From Planctomycetaceae bacterium (lineage in GTDB: Bacteria; Planctomycetota; Planctomycetia; Planctomycetales; Planctomycetaceae): a stretch of 36,753 bases of DNA. Both the position numbers and the translations under genes were made by a program. Below, one piece after another: positions 26,324 through 35,322 of this stretch (within the stretch, counting starts at the first letter, position 1; the number at the start of each line of letters is the position of its first letter). A model generated the notes under the pieces. The model was not told where the DNA came from. It searched no databases and was given only the letters and a program-made list of their open reading frames with translations. The DNA lies in the NCBI GenBank assembly GCA_028284485.1, contig JANQRQ010000144.1, forward strand, positions 1 through 36,753. The letters run 5' to 3'.

Positions 26324-27928
26324 ATGAAAACAATTGCCGTTATCCCGACATCTGCCCTTTTAGCGCTGGCCATCTTGGGCGCCGCGCCAACTTCGAATCG
26401 AGCTGCCGAAAGTCTGGCTGCTCAAGAAGCCGACGCCCCGCGCCCCAACATCCTGTTCATCATCGCCGACGATGCTTCGCGCACCAGTTTCGGTGCGTAC
26501 GACAGTCGTTACGTAAAAACACCTCACTTCGACCGCATCGCCAACGAAGGGGTTCTTTTCACGCAGGCTTATAACTGCAACCCGAAGTGTGCGCCGGCTC
26601 GGGCCTGCCTGTTGACCGGGCGCTATTCCTGGCAACTGCAAGAGGCCTGCAATCACAACCCGTTTCTCTCCGATCGGTGGGTCTTCTACCCCTTCCTGTT
26701 GGAAGATGCGGGCTACTTCATCGGCTACACCGGCAAAGGCTGGGGACCGGGCGTTCATAACAGCGTCGATGCCGGCCGCACGGGGTTCAAAAACGTTAAC
26801 CCCGCTGGCCGACCGTTTCAAAGTCGTAATATGAAGGTCCCCTACACCGGCATCAGCCGCACTGACTACGCCGGCAACTTCGAGGACTTTCTCAATCAGG
26901 TGCCCGACGACCAGCCGTTCTGCTTCTGGCTCGGAACGAGGGAACCGCATCGTGGCTACGAACTCGATTCGTGGAAGAAAGATGGCCGCGATCTCGCCGA
27001 AGTCGATGTGCAAGACTTCTATCCCGATAACGAAACGATCCGAGGCGATCTGGCTGACTATGCCATCGAGGTTGAATGGTACGACTCGCACGTCGGTCGC
27101 AGCTTGAAATACCTGGAAGAGGCCGGCAAGTTAGACAACACGCTGATCATCGCCACGTCCGACCACGGCATGCCTTTCCCACGCGTCAAAGGGCAGATTT
27201 ACGACGAGGGATTTCACATTCCATTTGCGGTCCGCTGGGGCGAGAAGATCAAACCAGGCCGCACGGTGACCGACTTCATCACATTCCCCGATTTGGCACC
27301 GACGCTGCTCGAATTGGCCGGCGTTCCGCAACATCAACAAATGACAGGGCAAAGTTTCGTGCCACAATTGATGGCGGAAGGATCCGGCCGGATTGATGCG
27401 GACCGCGATCACACATTATTAGGCAAAGAGCGACACGACATCGGACGGACCGATGGGGATTTGCTTTCGGTGGCTTATCCGGCCCGTGCCATCCGCACCG
27501 ACGATTGGCTGTATGTCCACAACTTCAAGCCGAACCGCTGGCCGGGCGGCGATCCGCAGTATGGGCTGCTCAACTGCGATGGCTCGCCGACCAAGAGCTA
27601 TTTGACCAACTTGATGACGCAGGACCCGGAGTACCGGTTTTACGAACTCGCGTTCGGCAAACGGCCGGCAGAGGAACTGTACGACATGCGGAAGGATCCC
27701 GATTGCGTCAACAATCTGGCGGATGATGCCAACTACGCCAGCACGAAAAAACAGCTGTGGGAGCAGATGAAGAGTGAACTAACCGAGCAACAGGACCCGC
27801 GCATCCTGGGCAAAGGGGACATTTTCGATTTCTATCCGTATTGCCGCATCGACCGCCAGCAACAATTGTACAACGCGCCCGATTACGACCCGGTGAAGAT
27901 CTTCGAAGAGAAATACGGGAAGGAGTGA
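26324..27928 (+). CDS. Exported formylglycine-dependent sulfatase
   Basis: A 534-residue type I sulfatase. ATG 26324 has GGTGA seven bases upstream and starts a good signal peptide (MKTIAVIPTSALLALAILGA); upstream GTG and ATG codons would put polar residues ahead of it. The catalytic Cys89, to be converted to formylglycine, sits in CAPARACLLTGR (CxPxR). Metal-binding Asp49-Asp50 lie in ILFIIADDASR, and later motifs include ATSDHGMPFPR (Asp and His) and the C-terminal ELYDMRKDP. Such sulfatases cleave sulfated polysaccharides in the periplasm or outside. An anaerobic or aerobic maturase gene is not in the window. It stands alone between the CDF gene and a hairpin repeat. Confidence 0.95.
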   Translation: MKTIAVIPTSALLALAILGAAPTSNRAAESLAAQEADAPRPNILFIIADDASRTSFGAYDSRYVKTPHFDRIANEGVLFTQAYNCNPKCAPARACLLTGRYSWQLQEACNHNPFLSDRWVFYPFLLEDAGYFIGYTGKGWGPGVHNSVDAGRTGFKNVNPAGRPFQSRNMKVPYTGISRTDYAGNFEDFLNQVPDDQPFCFWLGTREPHRGYELDSWKKDGRDLAEVDVQDFYPDNETIRGDLADYAIEVEWYDSHVGRSLKYLEEAGKLDNTLIIATSDHGMPFPRVKGQIYDEGFHIPFAVRWGEKIKPGRTVTDFITFPDLAPTLLELAGVPQHQQMTGQSFVPQLMAEGSGRIDADRDHTLLGKERHDIGRTDGDLLSVAYPARAIRTDDWLYVHNFKPNRWPGGDPQYGLLNCDGSPTKSYLTNLMTQDPEYRFYELAFGKRPAEELYDMRKDPDCVNNLADDANYASTKKQLWEQMKSELTEQQDPRILGKGDIFDFYPYCRIDRQQQLYNAPDYDPVKIFEEKYGKE

Positions 27929-27960
27929 GCGCTGCTGTAAGGGCGAAGGTCGATAATTTC

Positions 27961-28036
27961 GGCTCGGGAGGGCGAAGCTCCTGCTGAGCCTTTGGGTGTT
28001 TGAGATTTCGGCTCGGCGGGAGCCTCGCCCTCCCAG
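27961..28036. repeat. Long hairpin element between sulfatase and next gene
   Basis: Left arm 27963-27990 (GGGAGGGCGAAGCTCCTGC inside) and right arm 28009-28035 (GGCGGGAGCCTCGCCCTCCC) pair over about 25 positions with one bulge and one mismatch plus two G-U pairs; the loop is 18 nt. No T-run follows. I recall this GGGAGGGCGA type palindrome as dispersed in planctomycete genomes; one copy only is seen here. Confidence 0.7.
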
Positions 28037-28053
28037 ACTTGCTCCAAGCACTT

Positions 28054-28779
28054 ATGTCGACCAATCCTCTCGCTGAGTTTGATCCGATCGATCGCCCATT
28101 GCTCGACTTGCTGTTTGAGCGGGTCGACGAATCGATGTTGCGTGAGATCGCTGACGCTGATTACGGAGGGGATGTGGAAGCGCATCTCGCTGGCCTCTAC
28201 CGATTCGCGGTTGGAGAGATTGTGGTCCCTATAAAATGGGAGCCATATGAAGTCCTGGAACTGATCCGCTGGTCGGAACCGGAGGATCCGGCCTGGGAGC
28301 CCGGTGCGACGGGCGAAAGAGGCCACTGGATGCGTCTGTTTTCGTGCACATCGCTGATCCGGGCCGCTGCGGAACCAGGCATGGCTGGGTACTTCAATGG
28401 GGAAGAATCAACCGTCATTCAGCTCGTCGACAGCGCGATCGAACTGGGAAATGATGTTTCTTCAGCTGCGATAAGATTTCTGTGCTGGCGATTGATTGAT
28501 ACGGCTTTGAAAGAATGGGACCGCACCTATTTCGCATTCGCGATTCTGTTGTTGTGTGTTTCGCTGGACCGATGGACGGCCGAAGGCTCCCGGCATTTAA
28601 TCTCTCTTGCCAGGTCTGGTAAGGAGCCGATCTCAGAAATGCTCAGATACTGTACAAAGGGAGAAAAATGGAGAACTCTTGTCCGTCGAGAGCTGCTTGA
28701 TTCAACGGCGGCGCACATCCAGTCGGATGCTGAACTGATTCAACTTGCGAGAGAATTGATCGGCAATTCGGGCGAATGA
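28054..28779 (+). CDS. Hypothetical protein, 241 aa
   Basis: I recognise no family. The frame is open from 28000, but the first 18 codons lie in the hairpin element, so I start at ATG 28054, where the text becomes protein-like (MSTNPLAEFDPIDRPLL). The 241 residues are acidic and mostly helical, with leucine-rich amphipathic segments, a possible Trp/Pro turn (EPEDPAWEPGATGERGHWM, about 83-101) and no signal peptide or membrane segment. The C-terminal half (SVDRWTAEGSRHLISL-like) resembles helical-repeat or DUF-type proteins of unknown role. It is followed by the BlaI promoter region. Cotranscription with the sulfatase is possible but unproven. Confidence 0.75.
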   Translation: MSTNPLAEFDPIDRPLLDLLFERVDESMLREIADADYGGDVEAHLAGLYRFAVGEIVVPIKWEPYEVLELIRWSEPEDPAWEPGATGERGHWMRLFSCTSLIRAAAEPGMAGYFNGEESTVIQLVDSAIELGNDVSSAAIRFLCWRLIDTALKEWDRTYFAFAILLLCVSLDRWTAEGSRHLISLARSGKEPISEMLRYCTKGEKWRTLVRRELLDSTAAHIQSDAELIQLARELIGNSGE

Positions 28780-28879
28780 GTTTGGGATTCAAGAACTCCC
28801 CATATCGGGAGCCAACTGTCGCTCAGTGTCTTCAGGCGATTCGCAACCCATGCATTGAACTTACCATATCGTCGGAGTT

Positions 28880-28901
28880 ATTTTCGAGTTTACTCGAAGA
28901 T
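28880..28901. promoter_or_regulatory. Probable BlaI-type operator 1
   Basis: A 22-bp site whose core, TTCGAGT-TT-ACTCGAA, is a perfect inverted repeat. It agrees at 17 of 22 positions with operator 2, 50 bp downstream, and lies just upstream of the -35 element. Its position before a BlaI-family gene makes autoregulation likely. Confidence 0.75.
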
Positions 28902-28905
28902 CTGC

Positions 28906-28934
28906 TTGACTGAATGGCATCGCAACGCTATCTT
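28906..28934 (+). promoter_or_regulatory. Sigma70-type promoter of the blaI-M56 operon
   Basis: TTGACT (28906-28911), a 17-bp spacer and TATCTT (28929-28934) give a near-consensus promoter. Operator 2 overlaps the -10 box. The start codon of the BlaI gene lies 47 bp after the -10 box. Confidence 0.75.
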
Positions 28935-28951
28935 CTAGTTCTATCGAAGAT
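28930..28951. promoter_or_regulatory. Probable BlaI-type operator 2
   Basis: ATCTTC and GAAGAT form perfect 6-bp arms over a 10-bp centre; 17 of 22 positions match operator 1. It overlaps the -10 box, so a bound repressor would block transcription. The 50-bp spacing puts both sites on about the same face of the helix. Confidence 0.75.
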
Positions 28952-28981
28952 AATGCACAATTCCACTTCGCAGGGAACTTC

Positions 28982-29377
28982 ATGGCGCGCCCCTCGTCCA
29001 ATCAACCGACGGAACTGGAATTACAACTCCTAAAAATCCTTTGGGACCGTTCCCCCATGCTGGTGCGCGACATCCGCGACGCCTTGGCGCAGCAAGGGCG
29101 CGACATCGCTCACACATCGGCAATTACAACGCTTAACACAATGGTTGGCAAAAAGCTTCTCAAAAGAAAAAAACAGGGCAAGAGTTATTTGTTCGCCCCC
29201 CGAGTCACTAAGGAATCCGTCTCTAAAATCATGCTGAAGAACGTCGTCAATCGCGCGTTCGACGGTTCTGCTAAGGCCGTGCTCCTCAGTCTTTTTGACA
29301 GTTCAGACATCGACGTCAGCGAACTGCAGGAACTGAGACGCCTCATCGACCAGAAAGTCAAGGAGGCCAAGTCATGA
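28982..29377 (+). CDS. BlaI/MecI/CopY-family transcriptional repressor
   Basis: A 131-residue winged-helix repressor. The DNA-binding domain (about 8-75) shows TELELQLLKILWDRSPMLVR, HTSAITTLNTMVGKKLLKRK and the wing KQGKSYLFAPRV, all as in BlaI and MecI. The C-terminal part (VNRAFDGSAKAVLLSLF then DIDVSELQELRRLI) is the dimerisation region. The Asn-Phe pair cut in staphylococcal BlaI is not obvious; the equivalent segment reads LLSLF. The start at ATG 28982 has AGGGA five bases upstream. Its last codons overlap the M56 gene (ATGA), which suggests translational coupling and that the M56 protein releases this repressor in response to a signal. Confidence 0.95.
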   Translation: MARPSSNQPTELELQLLKILWDRSPMLVRDIRDALAQQGRDIAHTSAITTLNTMVGKKLLKRKKQGKSYLFAPRVTKESVSKIMLKNVVNRAFDGSAKAVLLSLFDSSDIDVSELQELRRLIDQKVKEAKS

Positions 29378-32300
29378 ATGCTCACAGCGTTTCGAAGGCC
29401 CTGCAGTATCTGGGTGACTCGCTATGCGTCACACTAACGGCAACGTTTTTGCATTTCCTTTGGCAGGGAGCCGCGATTGGATTTGCGGTTTGCGTTTTGA
29501 ATCGATGGTTGCAATCGGCAAACGCTCAATGCCGATATATTGTTAACCTTTCAGCGTTAGTATTGATGGTCTGTTGCTTGCCTGTGACATATGCTTTATT
29601 GCCGTCACATGGAAATCCGCCACAAGAACTGCTCGAAAGAACGGCAGCTGACAATTCAAACGACTCGAAATCACGCACCGATCCAGCACGGCCTGCTTCG
29701 AATGCAACCTCTCCGATCGTAACAGCCGCGAATATTGAGAATTCGGCGAACGATTCAGTGCGAGAGGATTTGCGCCAGCAGGAATTGATGAACGGGGACG
29801 ATGTCACCGCCGGTTCTGCAAAAAGTGCGCTGCAACCGTCCGCGACCACCTCTGACGAGATCACACTCACAAGTCGTCTCCGTGCGATTGCTCCTTACGC
29901 GACTGTTGCGTACGGCGCTGGACTTCTCGTAATGGTCGTGCGGTTACTGCTGGCGCTATGGGGCGCGAATCAATTACGACGGAAGTCTGTTCCGCTCTTG
30001 GACGAAACTTTACTGAAGACGATTCAAGATCAGGCTCACCGAATCGGTCTTCGGGTGGCACCACATGTTGCGTACAGCGCGCGAATCGCTGTTCCCGTGG
30101 TTATCGGAATCGTTCGGCCAACGATTCTGCTTCCCACATCCCTGGCAACAGGACTGGCCCCCGATCAGCTACAGGGAATTCTCCTACACGAATTGGCGCA
30201 TATCCGGCGCTATGACCTGATTGTTAATCTATTCCAACGGCTGATTGAGTCGATCCTCTTTTTTAATCCCGCTGTCTGGTATGTCAGCCACTGTATCAGC
30301 CGAGAACGCGAGAACTGCTGCGACGATGCCGTTGTCTCTGCCGGTCATCAGTCCCTCAAGTACGCCGATTCGTTGGTCCGGATGGCCGAATTGTGCAATC
30401 AGAACCGGCCAGTCGCAATAACGCCGCACATTACGGGCGTTGCGGCCGCAGATACTCAAGGGACGCAGTTGAAACGCCGAGTCCTCCGATTGCTGAATGC
30501 GGAACCTCGCCAGAATCTGCTTCCGAGTGGCTCAGTTACGTTGTTCATCATATTTGGGTTGCTGCTGAGTATCAGTACGCTCTTCTGGCAAAACATGGTC
30601 GCCGCACAAAACGAACCGCAATCGAGCGATTTAGTTTCCACTCATGCTGAACCACAAATGGCACGACTGATTGCCGCAGTGCGAAACGAAGAACAACAAT
30701 ACCGGAATATGGAATCGATTTATCGGCTGGAAAAACGTTTGGATCCGAAGAAGTGGTTCATCCCGACTCAAATCGAAACGAATCACGTCATTCAGGAAGG
30801 GGACCGTTTTTACTTCGAAGGTCGGGAAGTCCGGCGCAATATGCATGGTGAGGAAACGACCCGGCGCAGAGAGTCCGCGTATGACGGCACTCGAACGGTG
30901 TCAGTCGAACATGGTAACAGTGCTAACATTCACCTCGACCGGTATGAACCATCGCAATTGTTGCCGCCACATGTCTGGGGATTGATCGATCTGCGCATCA
31001 ACTTCCCACTTTCGATCTACCTTCAGGGAGGTGAAATCCTCGATGCCCATCCGAAGGTGCGACAGTTTCCGCACGCTTTTGGTGCAATGTTCGAAGTCTA
31101 TGCCACCGAAAGTGAATATCTCGGCACCGAAACTGTTAACGGAATTCGTTGCGAGAAAATCCGAGTGAATTGTTGGAATGGTCGCCCCAATACTTACCGA
31201 GGCGGGCCGCCCGATCAGCATCTGTTGTACCTCGCCCCGGAACGAAACTACCTATGTGCCAAAGCCGAACTGGTCATGAGTATCAAGGGACGCAATTTCA
31301 TCCTGAGCGAAGCGTTGGTCGATGATTGGCGTGAAATAGCCCCCGGACTTTGGCTGCCGTGGCACGTGACGGCGAGAAGATACGACTACCAATCGTTAGC
31401 AAGAGGAAAACAGGCAGTCAGTTCCACCTATCTGCTGGCTGCCGAGAAAGCCAGGCTTGGCGAATTTCTCGACGCCGGGCACCGCGTCGCTCTGCCCGAG
31501 GATGTTCCGGTCTTTACGATTGAGTCGAACAGAATTGTTGACGGACCACATTGGCCTCAACCTGCTGCACCTGCGAAGTCCACGACACTTGCTGAGATCA
31601 TTGACGGGATTCGTCGCAACGAAGAACTGCATACCACCTTAGAGCTGGAAATGGACGAAGAATATATCCAGTTCTTCTCGGACAACATCGGATTCGGCGG
31701 GGAGGCGATTGAGACTTCGATCCCGGGATCAACGAAATCAATTCGCAGAGTCAGCCTTAACGGCAAGCACTATCTTCAGGAAACCAGCAAGTATCGGTTG
31801 GTGAGTGGCAAGTCTGCTGCGTCTCTGCGGATTGAAGCAACCGACGGAGAGTTGTGGCGTCGAACATCCAGCCAAAAAACCGACGAAGTTGAGGAATTCA
31901 AAATCCGGTGGGCGACACTTTCGCATCAGGGACCTGAAGCGATGAACATTTTCTATCCGCATATGGCGATTGCGAAGATCAGCTTCGAACGCCGCCCGCT
32001 ATCGGAATTCCTGACGTCCACATGGTCGGATGGTGTCAGAAACCAATATCCGCACGAAATCCACTACGAGGGTGATGATATTATCGACGGCCTCCTTTGC
32101 CATCGCCTTCGTCGGGACATTAATTGGCATTCAACGCAACCCTCGAATTATCACATCATTTGGGTCGCGCCCGAGCGTAACTACCTGCCGATTCGTACAG
32201 AGTTTCACAGTTCGCAACGCAGCAAAACATTACCCACCAGCATTGCAAACGTCGAGAAACTGCGTGAGATCCAACCGGGAATTTGGATGCCGATTAAATG

Positions 32301-33072
32301 GTCGAAACACACGTACCACGACATTCAAAGCGGAACAGGATTGTGTGAAAACCGGATGATCGTTAACTGGAGCCAGGAAAACGTCCTCCGAAACGTCACG
32401 CTGAATCCGAATGTTGACCCAGTGTTGTTTACTAACGTCGTTGCTCCAACCGGTACGGAGCTTTCGATTCGTGACGAGACTGGAGAGTCGATCGGCTCAG
32501 CGATCCAAACCGAGACCGGAACGCTGGCAATCTCTGCGAACAAATATCGGGAGCTTGCTGCAACGGCGAAAGCATCAAGAGAAGTCGAGAACCAGCGGAT
32601 TGAGGCACTCAACGCTCTGGTTGGAAAACCGGCTCCCGAATTTCCTGACGGGACTTGGCTGAATGGTGAACCGCTTTCCTGGGAGGCGATGCGAGGAAAA
32701 GTCGTGTTGCTCGACTTTTGGGCGCATTGGTGCGGACCTTGTAAACCTCATCTCGACCGCTTGGCCACCGTTCAAATGCTAGCCGACGATCAACAGGAAA
32801 GTAGCCGTATCATCATCGGCGTTCATACGGCCGAAAACGATAACGACGCAGTCCAAGCTGCGATCAGTGAGCATGACATGGGATACCCGGTGTTCGTCGA
32901 CGTGCCGCCTGAGAATGGCGAAGGATGGGGGGAGTTCTACCAGCGATTTGCCGTCGATCGAATTCCGACGTCAATTGTCATCGATCAGGAAGGGAAAGTC
33001 GCTGCCTGGGGACAGCCGCAAGAAATGCTTTCAAAGTCCGGTCGAATCCTGACTGACCCACAATCGCCCTGA
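29374..33072 (+). CDS. M56 (BlaR1-type) peptidase fused to repeat domains and thioredoxin
   Basis: A 1232-residue sensor protease. Helices lie at about 20-42, 54-75, 173-196 and 386-405. The M56 zinc motif is HELAH (272-276), with the third ligand Glu313 in RERENCCDDAV. Outside the last helix two related domains of about 300 residues follow (about 428-729 and 738-1049), sharing APERNYL and I[AQ]PG[IL]W[ML]P blocks. The C-terminus (about 1075-1225) is a TlpA-like thioredoxin with WCGPC (Cys1120-Cys1123), then RIPTSIVIDQEGK. BlaR1 uses a penicillin-binding sensor in this place. I infer a periplasmic redox or other envelope sensor that cuts or releases the BlaI-type repressor. The start overlaps its repressor gene by four bases. 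Confidence 0.93.
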   Translation: MNAHSVSKALQYLGDSLCVTLTATFLHFLWQGAAIGFAVCVLNRWLQSANAQCRYIVNLSALVLMVCCLPVTYALLPSHGNPPQELLERTAADNSNDSKSRTDPARPASNATSPIVTAANIENSANDSVREDLRQQELMNGDDVTAGSAKSALQPSATTSDEITLTSRLRAIAPYATVAYGAGLLVMVVRLLLALWGANQLRRKSVPLLDETLLKTIQDQAHRIGLRVAPHVAYSARIAVPVVIGIVRPTILLPTSLATGLAPDQLQGILLHELAHIRRYDLIVNLFQRLIESILFFNPAVWYVSHCISRERENCCDDAVVSAGHQSLKYADSLVRMAELCNQNRPVAITPHITGVAAADTQGTQLKRRVLRLLNAEPRQNLLPSGSVTLFIIFGLLLSISTLFWQNMVAAQNEPQSSDLVSTHAEPQMARLIAAVRNEEQQYRNMESIYRLEKRLDPKKWFIPTQIETNHVIQEGDRFYFEGREVRRNMHGEETTRRRESAYDGTRTVSVEHGNSANIHLDRYEPSQLLPPHVWGLIDLRINFPLSIYLQGGEILDAHPKVRQFPHAFGAMFEVYATESEYLGTETVNGIRCEKIRVNCWNGRPNTYRGGPPDQHLLYLAPERNYLCAKAELVMSIKGRNFILSEALVDDWREIAPGLWLPWHVTARRYDYQSLARGKQAVSSTYLLAAEKARLGEFLDAGHRVALPEDVPVFTIESNRIVDGPHWPQPAAPAKSTTLAEIIDGIRRNEELHTTLELEMDEEYIQFFSDNIGFGGEAIETSIPGSTKSIRRVSLNGKHYLQETSKYRLVSGKSAASLRIEATDGELWRRTSSQKTDEVEEFKIRWATLSHQGPEAMNIFYPHMAIAKISFERRPLSEFLTSTWSDGVRNQYPHEIHYEGDDIIDGLLCHRLRRDINWHSTQPSNYHIIWVAPERNYLPIRTEFHSSQRSKTLPTSIANVEKLREIQPGIWMPIKWSKHTYHDIQSGTGLCENRMIVNWSQENVLRNVTLNPNVDPVLFTNVVAPTGTELSIRDETGESIGSAIQTETGTLAISANKYRELAATAKASREVENQRIEALNALVGKPAPEFPDGTWLNGEPLSWEAMRGKVVLLDFWAHWCGPCKPHLDRLATVQMLADDQQESSRIIIGVHTAENDNDAVQAAISEHDMGYPVFVDVPPENGEGWGEFYQRFAVDRIPTSIVIDQEGKVAAWGQPQEMLSKSGRILTDPQSP

Positions 33073-33277
33073 GCCGATTTTGGTACTGGAAACTGCCAAG
33101 CCATTCGGATGGCGTAACGCTGCTGCGTTCTATCTGACATTGGAACTCGTAAATGGCGTCATTTTGCGGTTTCGATCAGCCCGGCCACTGGGAACTGATA
33201 CAATGTCGACTGGCATTAGTGCCCCCGTACGCCAGTTGGTCACTCTCAAGTGACCGTTTATCTGTTGAGGTCATGTC

Positions 33278-34291
33278 ATGGACAACATTCATCGCCGGGA
33301 GTTCACGAAACAAACATCCGCGATTGTCGGGGCCCTGTTCTCGGGATCGTTATTGGACGGCGAAATGCTCCATGCACAAGAGCCCACGAGGCCAGAGAAC
33401 GCTGGGGCCGCCTCAAACAACCAGAGCAATACGAAGCCCGATGAACGCCTGATGCGACTAGGGCTCAATGCACTCGCCCGATGCCACGAGATGGATTACT
33501 TTGCAGACGGGCATCGCGGTGCCTCGTTGATCGCTGCCCACCTGATGTGTGCCGACAACGAATTCGACGATCCAACTCGTACGCGTATCGTCGAGTTGTT
33601 CGATTTGAATTGGGCTCCGACCGCATTGTGCAAACCGTTTCCCGATGAAAAGCCCGATCCCGACGGCATTACCAAAATCGGTGAGGCGCTGGCGGACGGG
33701 GGCGAAGTACTCCGCCAGGTCGGTCACAATGCCATCTTCGCCATGCTGGCGATTAAAGGTTTTCGTATGTTGCCGAGTGCCGCCACACCGCAGCGCATCG
33801 ACGGGGTTTGCAAAATGATCCGAAAGTTCACGCCGTGGCGTGACGTGACGCCCGATGCCGATGTCGATCCTCCGCCGTTTTCCGATTCAGCGGCTGCATC
33901 CAAGTATGTCTTACAGGAGGCCAGCGACGCGGTCGATCGTTGGGTGGGTTACGGGCAGGGATACACCGGCCATATGCTGACGTTCGGCCAGGCGCTGGTC
34001 GAATTGGCCGCCATGGGCGATGTCGAATGGGCCGATAGTTGCCGGACGGCGTTCCGCAAGTATGTCACGGTGACACGGCAAGGGCCGGACGACGAAGCGA
34101 AGCGTTACGCCGATCACAAACCGACCAACTTGCGCCCCGATCAATACGAGTATTGGAAGAAGCGCGGCGATCGCACATTAGGGATCGGCCACGTCTTCAA
34201 ATACCCGTACAGCTACTACGATTTGCTGGAACGGGCCAACGACCCGGCGCTAGAACGGGAATGGGACGCGAAGGCGTACCACGTCTTTTGA
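33278..34291 (+). CDS. Exported protein with twin-arginine-type signal, unknown function
   Basis: A 337-residue protein. The N-terminus reads MDNIHRREFTKQTSAIVG, with a twin-arginine RREF motif and a short hydrophobic core, ending before EMLHAQEP. The mature part is rich in helices and has His- and Trp-containing turns (ALARCHEMDYFADGHRGAS; KFTPWRDVTPDAD; RWVGYGQGYTGHMLTF). It could be a helical-barrel type domain, but I recognise no family or catalytic motif. ATG 33278 has TGAGG seven bases upstream. It follows the M56 gene by 205 bp and converges on nadA with 41 bp between the stops. If exported by Tat, it folds in the cytoplasm, possibly with a cofactor. Confidence 0.8.
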   Translation: MDNIHRREFTKQTSAIVGALFSGSLLDGEMLHAQEPTRPENAGAASNNQSNTKPDERLMRLGLNALARCHEMDYFADGHRGASLIAAHLMCADNEFDDPTRTRIVELFDLNWAPTALCKPFPDEKPDPDGITKIGEALADGGEVLRQVGHNAIFAMLAIKGFRMLPSAATPQRIDGVCKMIRKFTPWRDVTPDADVDPPPFSDSAAASKYVLQEASDAVDRWVGYGQGYTGHMLTFGQALVELAAMGDVEWADSCRTAFRKYVTVTRQGPDDEAKRYADHKPTNLRPDQYEYWKKRGDRTLGIGHVFKYPYSYYDLLERANDPALEREWDAKAYHVF

Positions 34292-34332
34292 TTCGGCGTG
34301 ATGCGGAATTGCGCGTAAGGCGGTCAGCGAAA

Positions 34333-35322
34333 TCAATTCAGCAGGCTTTTTTCGACGACGTCCTTCGCTTTGTCGAAAAAGGGTTGCCATTCGATTTCGT
34401 ACTGGTTCTTTTTCAGGCTGTCGCGGACCGCTTGCAGCGTATTGCGGGCCATATGCGGGCACCGATTGCATGCACAGGTTTCGCCGGTCGAGGTCATGAT
34501 GCCCGGCACCGGGATGAACTTATGCTGCGGCCCGAGTTTTTCCAGCGGATGGATCATGTTCGCTTCGGTGGCCACCAAAAATGTGGTTGGTTCACTCTTC
34601 GATTCGATGAACCGCCGCATCTTTTCCGTCCCGCCGATAAAGTCACTGGCGTCGAGAATGTTTTTGGGGCATTCAGGATGGGCGATCACAATGCTTTCGG
34701 GGTTGTTCTTCTTGGCCCGCAGCAAATCCTGCAGACTGAACATCTCGTGAACCATGCAGGCGCCGGGCCACAGAATCATCTCGCGTCCGGTGACCTCGCT
34801 GAGGTAGCGGCCCAAGTGCTGGTCGGGAACGAACAGAATCTCCTTATCGGCCGGCAGTTTGTCGACAATTTCGCGAGCGTTGCCGCTGGTGACGATCCAA
34901 TCGCAGAGACTTTTCACTGCCGCCGACGTATTGATGTAGGCAACGGTCAGAAAATCACGTCCTTCTGCGCGAAGTTGTTCCTGATAGGCGGCCAGTTTGT
35001 CGGCGGGGCAGCTTTCCGCCAATGAGCAGCCAGCCAATAAATCGGGAATGAGCACCGTTTTTTCGGGATTCAGCATCTTGGCGGTTTCCGCCATGAAGTG
35101 AACGCCGCTGAACAGGATGGTCGAGGTGGTCACCTTTGTCGCGTCTCGGGCCAGTTTGAGGCTATCACCTGTGAAGTCCGCGACATCCTGAATTTCACCG
35201 TCGACGTAGTAGTGCGCGAGGATGGTCGCATCTTTTTCTTTCTTCAATTCCTCGATCTCGTCGATGAGATCGAGCGGATCTTCCCATTTTTCGTCAGTTT
35301 GTTCGAAAACAGACTGTGACAT
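34333..35322 (-). CDS. nadA: Quinolinate synthase
   Basis: NadA condenses iminoaspartate with dihydroxyacetone phosphate to quinolinate, the second step of NAD synthesis, with a [4Fe-4S] cluster. The 329 residues fit the family. Motifs are [17 protein letters not shown] (34-50), [26 protein letters not shown] (Cys99), [11 protein letters not shown] (Cys189), AHPECP and [13 protein letters not shown] (Cys283, 285, 288); Cys99, Cys189 and one of the last group should bind the cluster. The start ATG 35322 has GGGAG six bases upstream; an in-frame ATG at 35361 is less likely. No nadB or nadC is adjacent, so NAD genes are scattered here. Confidence 0.97.
   Translation of the reverse strand: MSQSVFEQTDEKWEDPLDLIDEIEELKKEKDATILAHYYVDGEIQDVADFTGDSLKLARDATKVTTSTILFSGVHFMAETAKMLNPEKTVLIPDLLAGCSLAESCPADKLAAYQEQLRAEGRDFLTVAYINTSAAVKSLCDWIVTSGNAREIVDKLPADKEILFVPDQHLGRYLSEVTGREMILWPGACMVHEMFSLQDLLRAKKNNPESIVIAHPECPKNILDASDFIGGTEKMRRFIESKSEPTTFLVATEANMIHPLEKLGPQHKFIPVPGIMTSTGETCACNRCPHMARNTLQAVRDSLKKNQYEIEWQPFFDKAKDVVEKSLLN

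Noticed and set aside
28796..28830. Possible fourth copy of the 80-nt repeat
   Set aside because: Only an 11-nt match (GGGAGCCAACT) to copy 3; flanks do not align.
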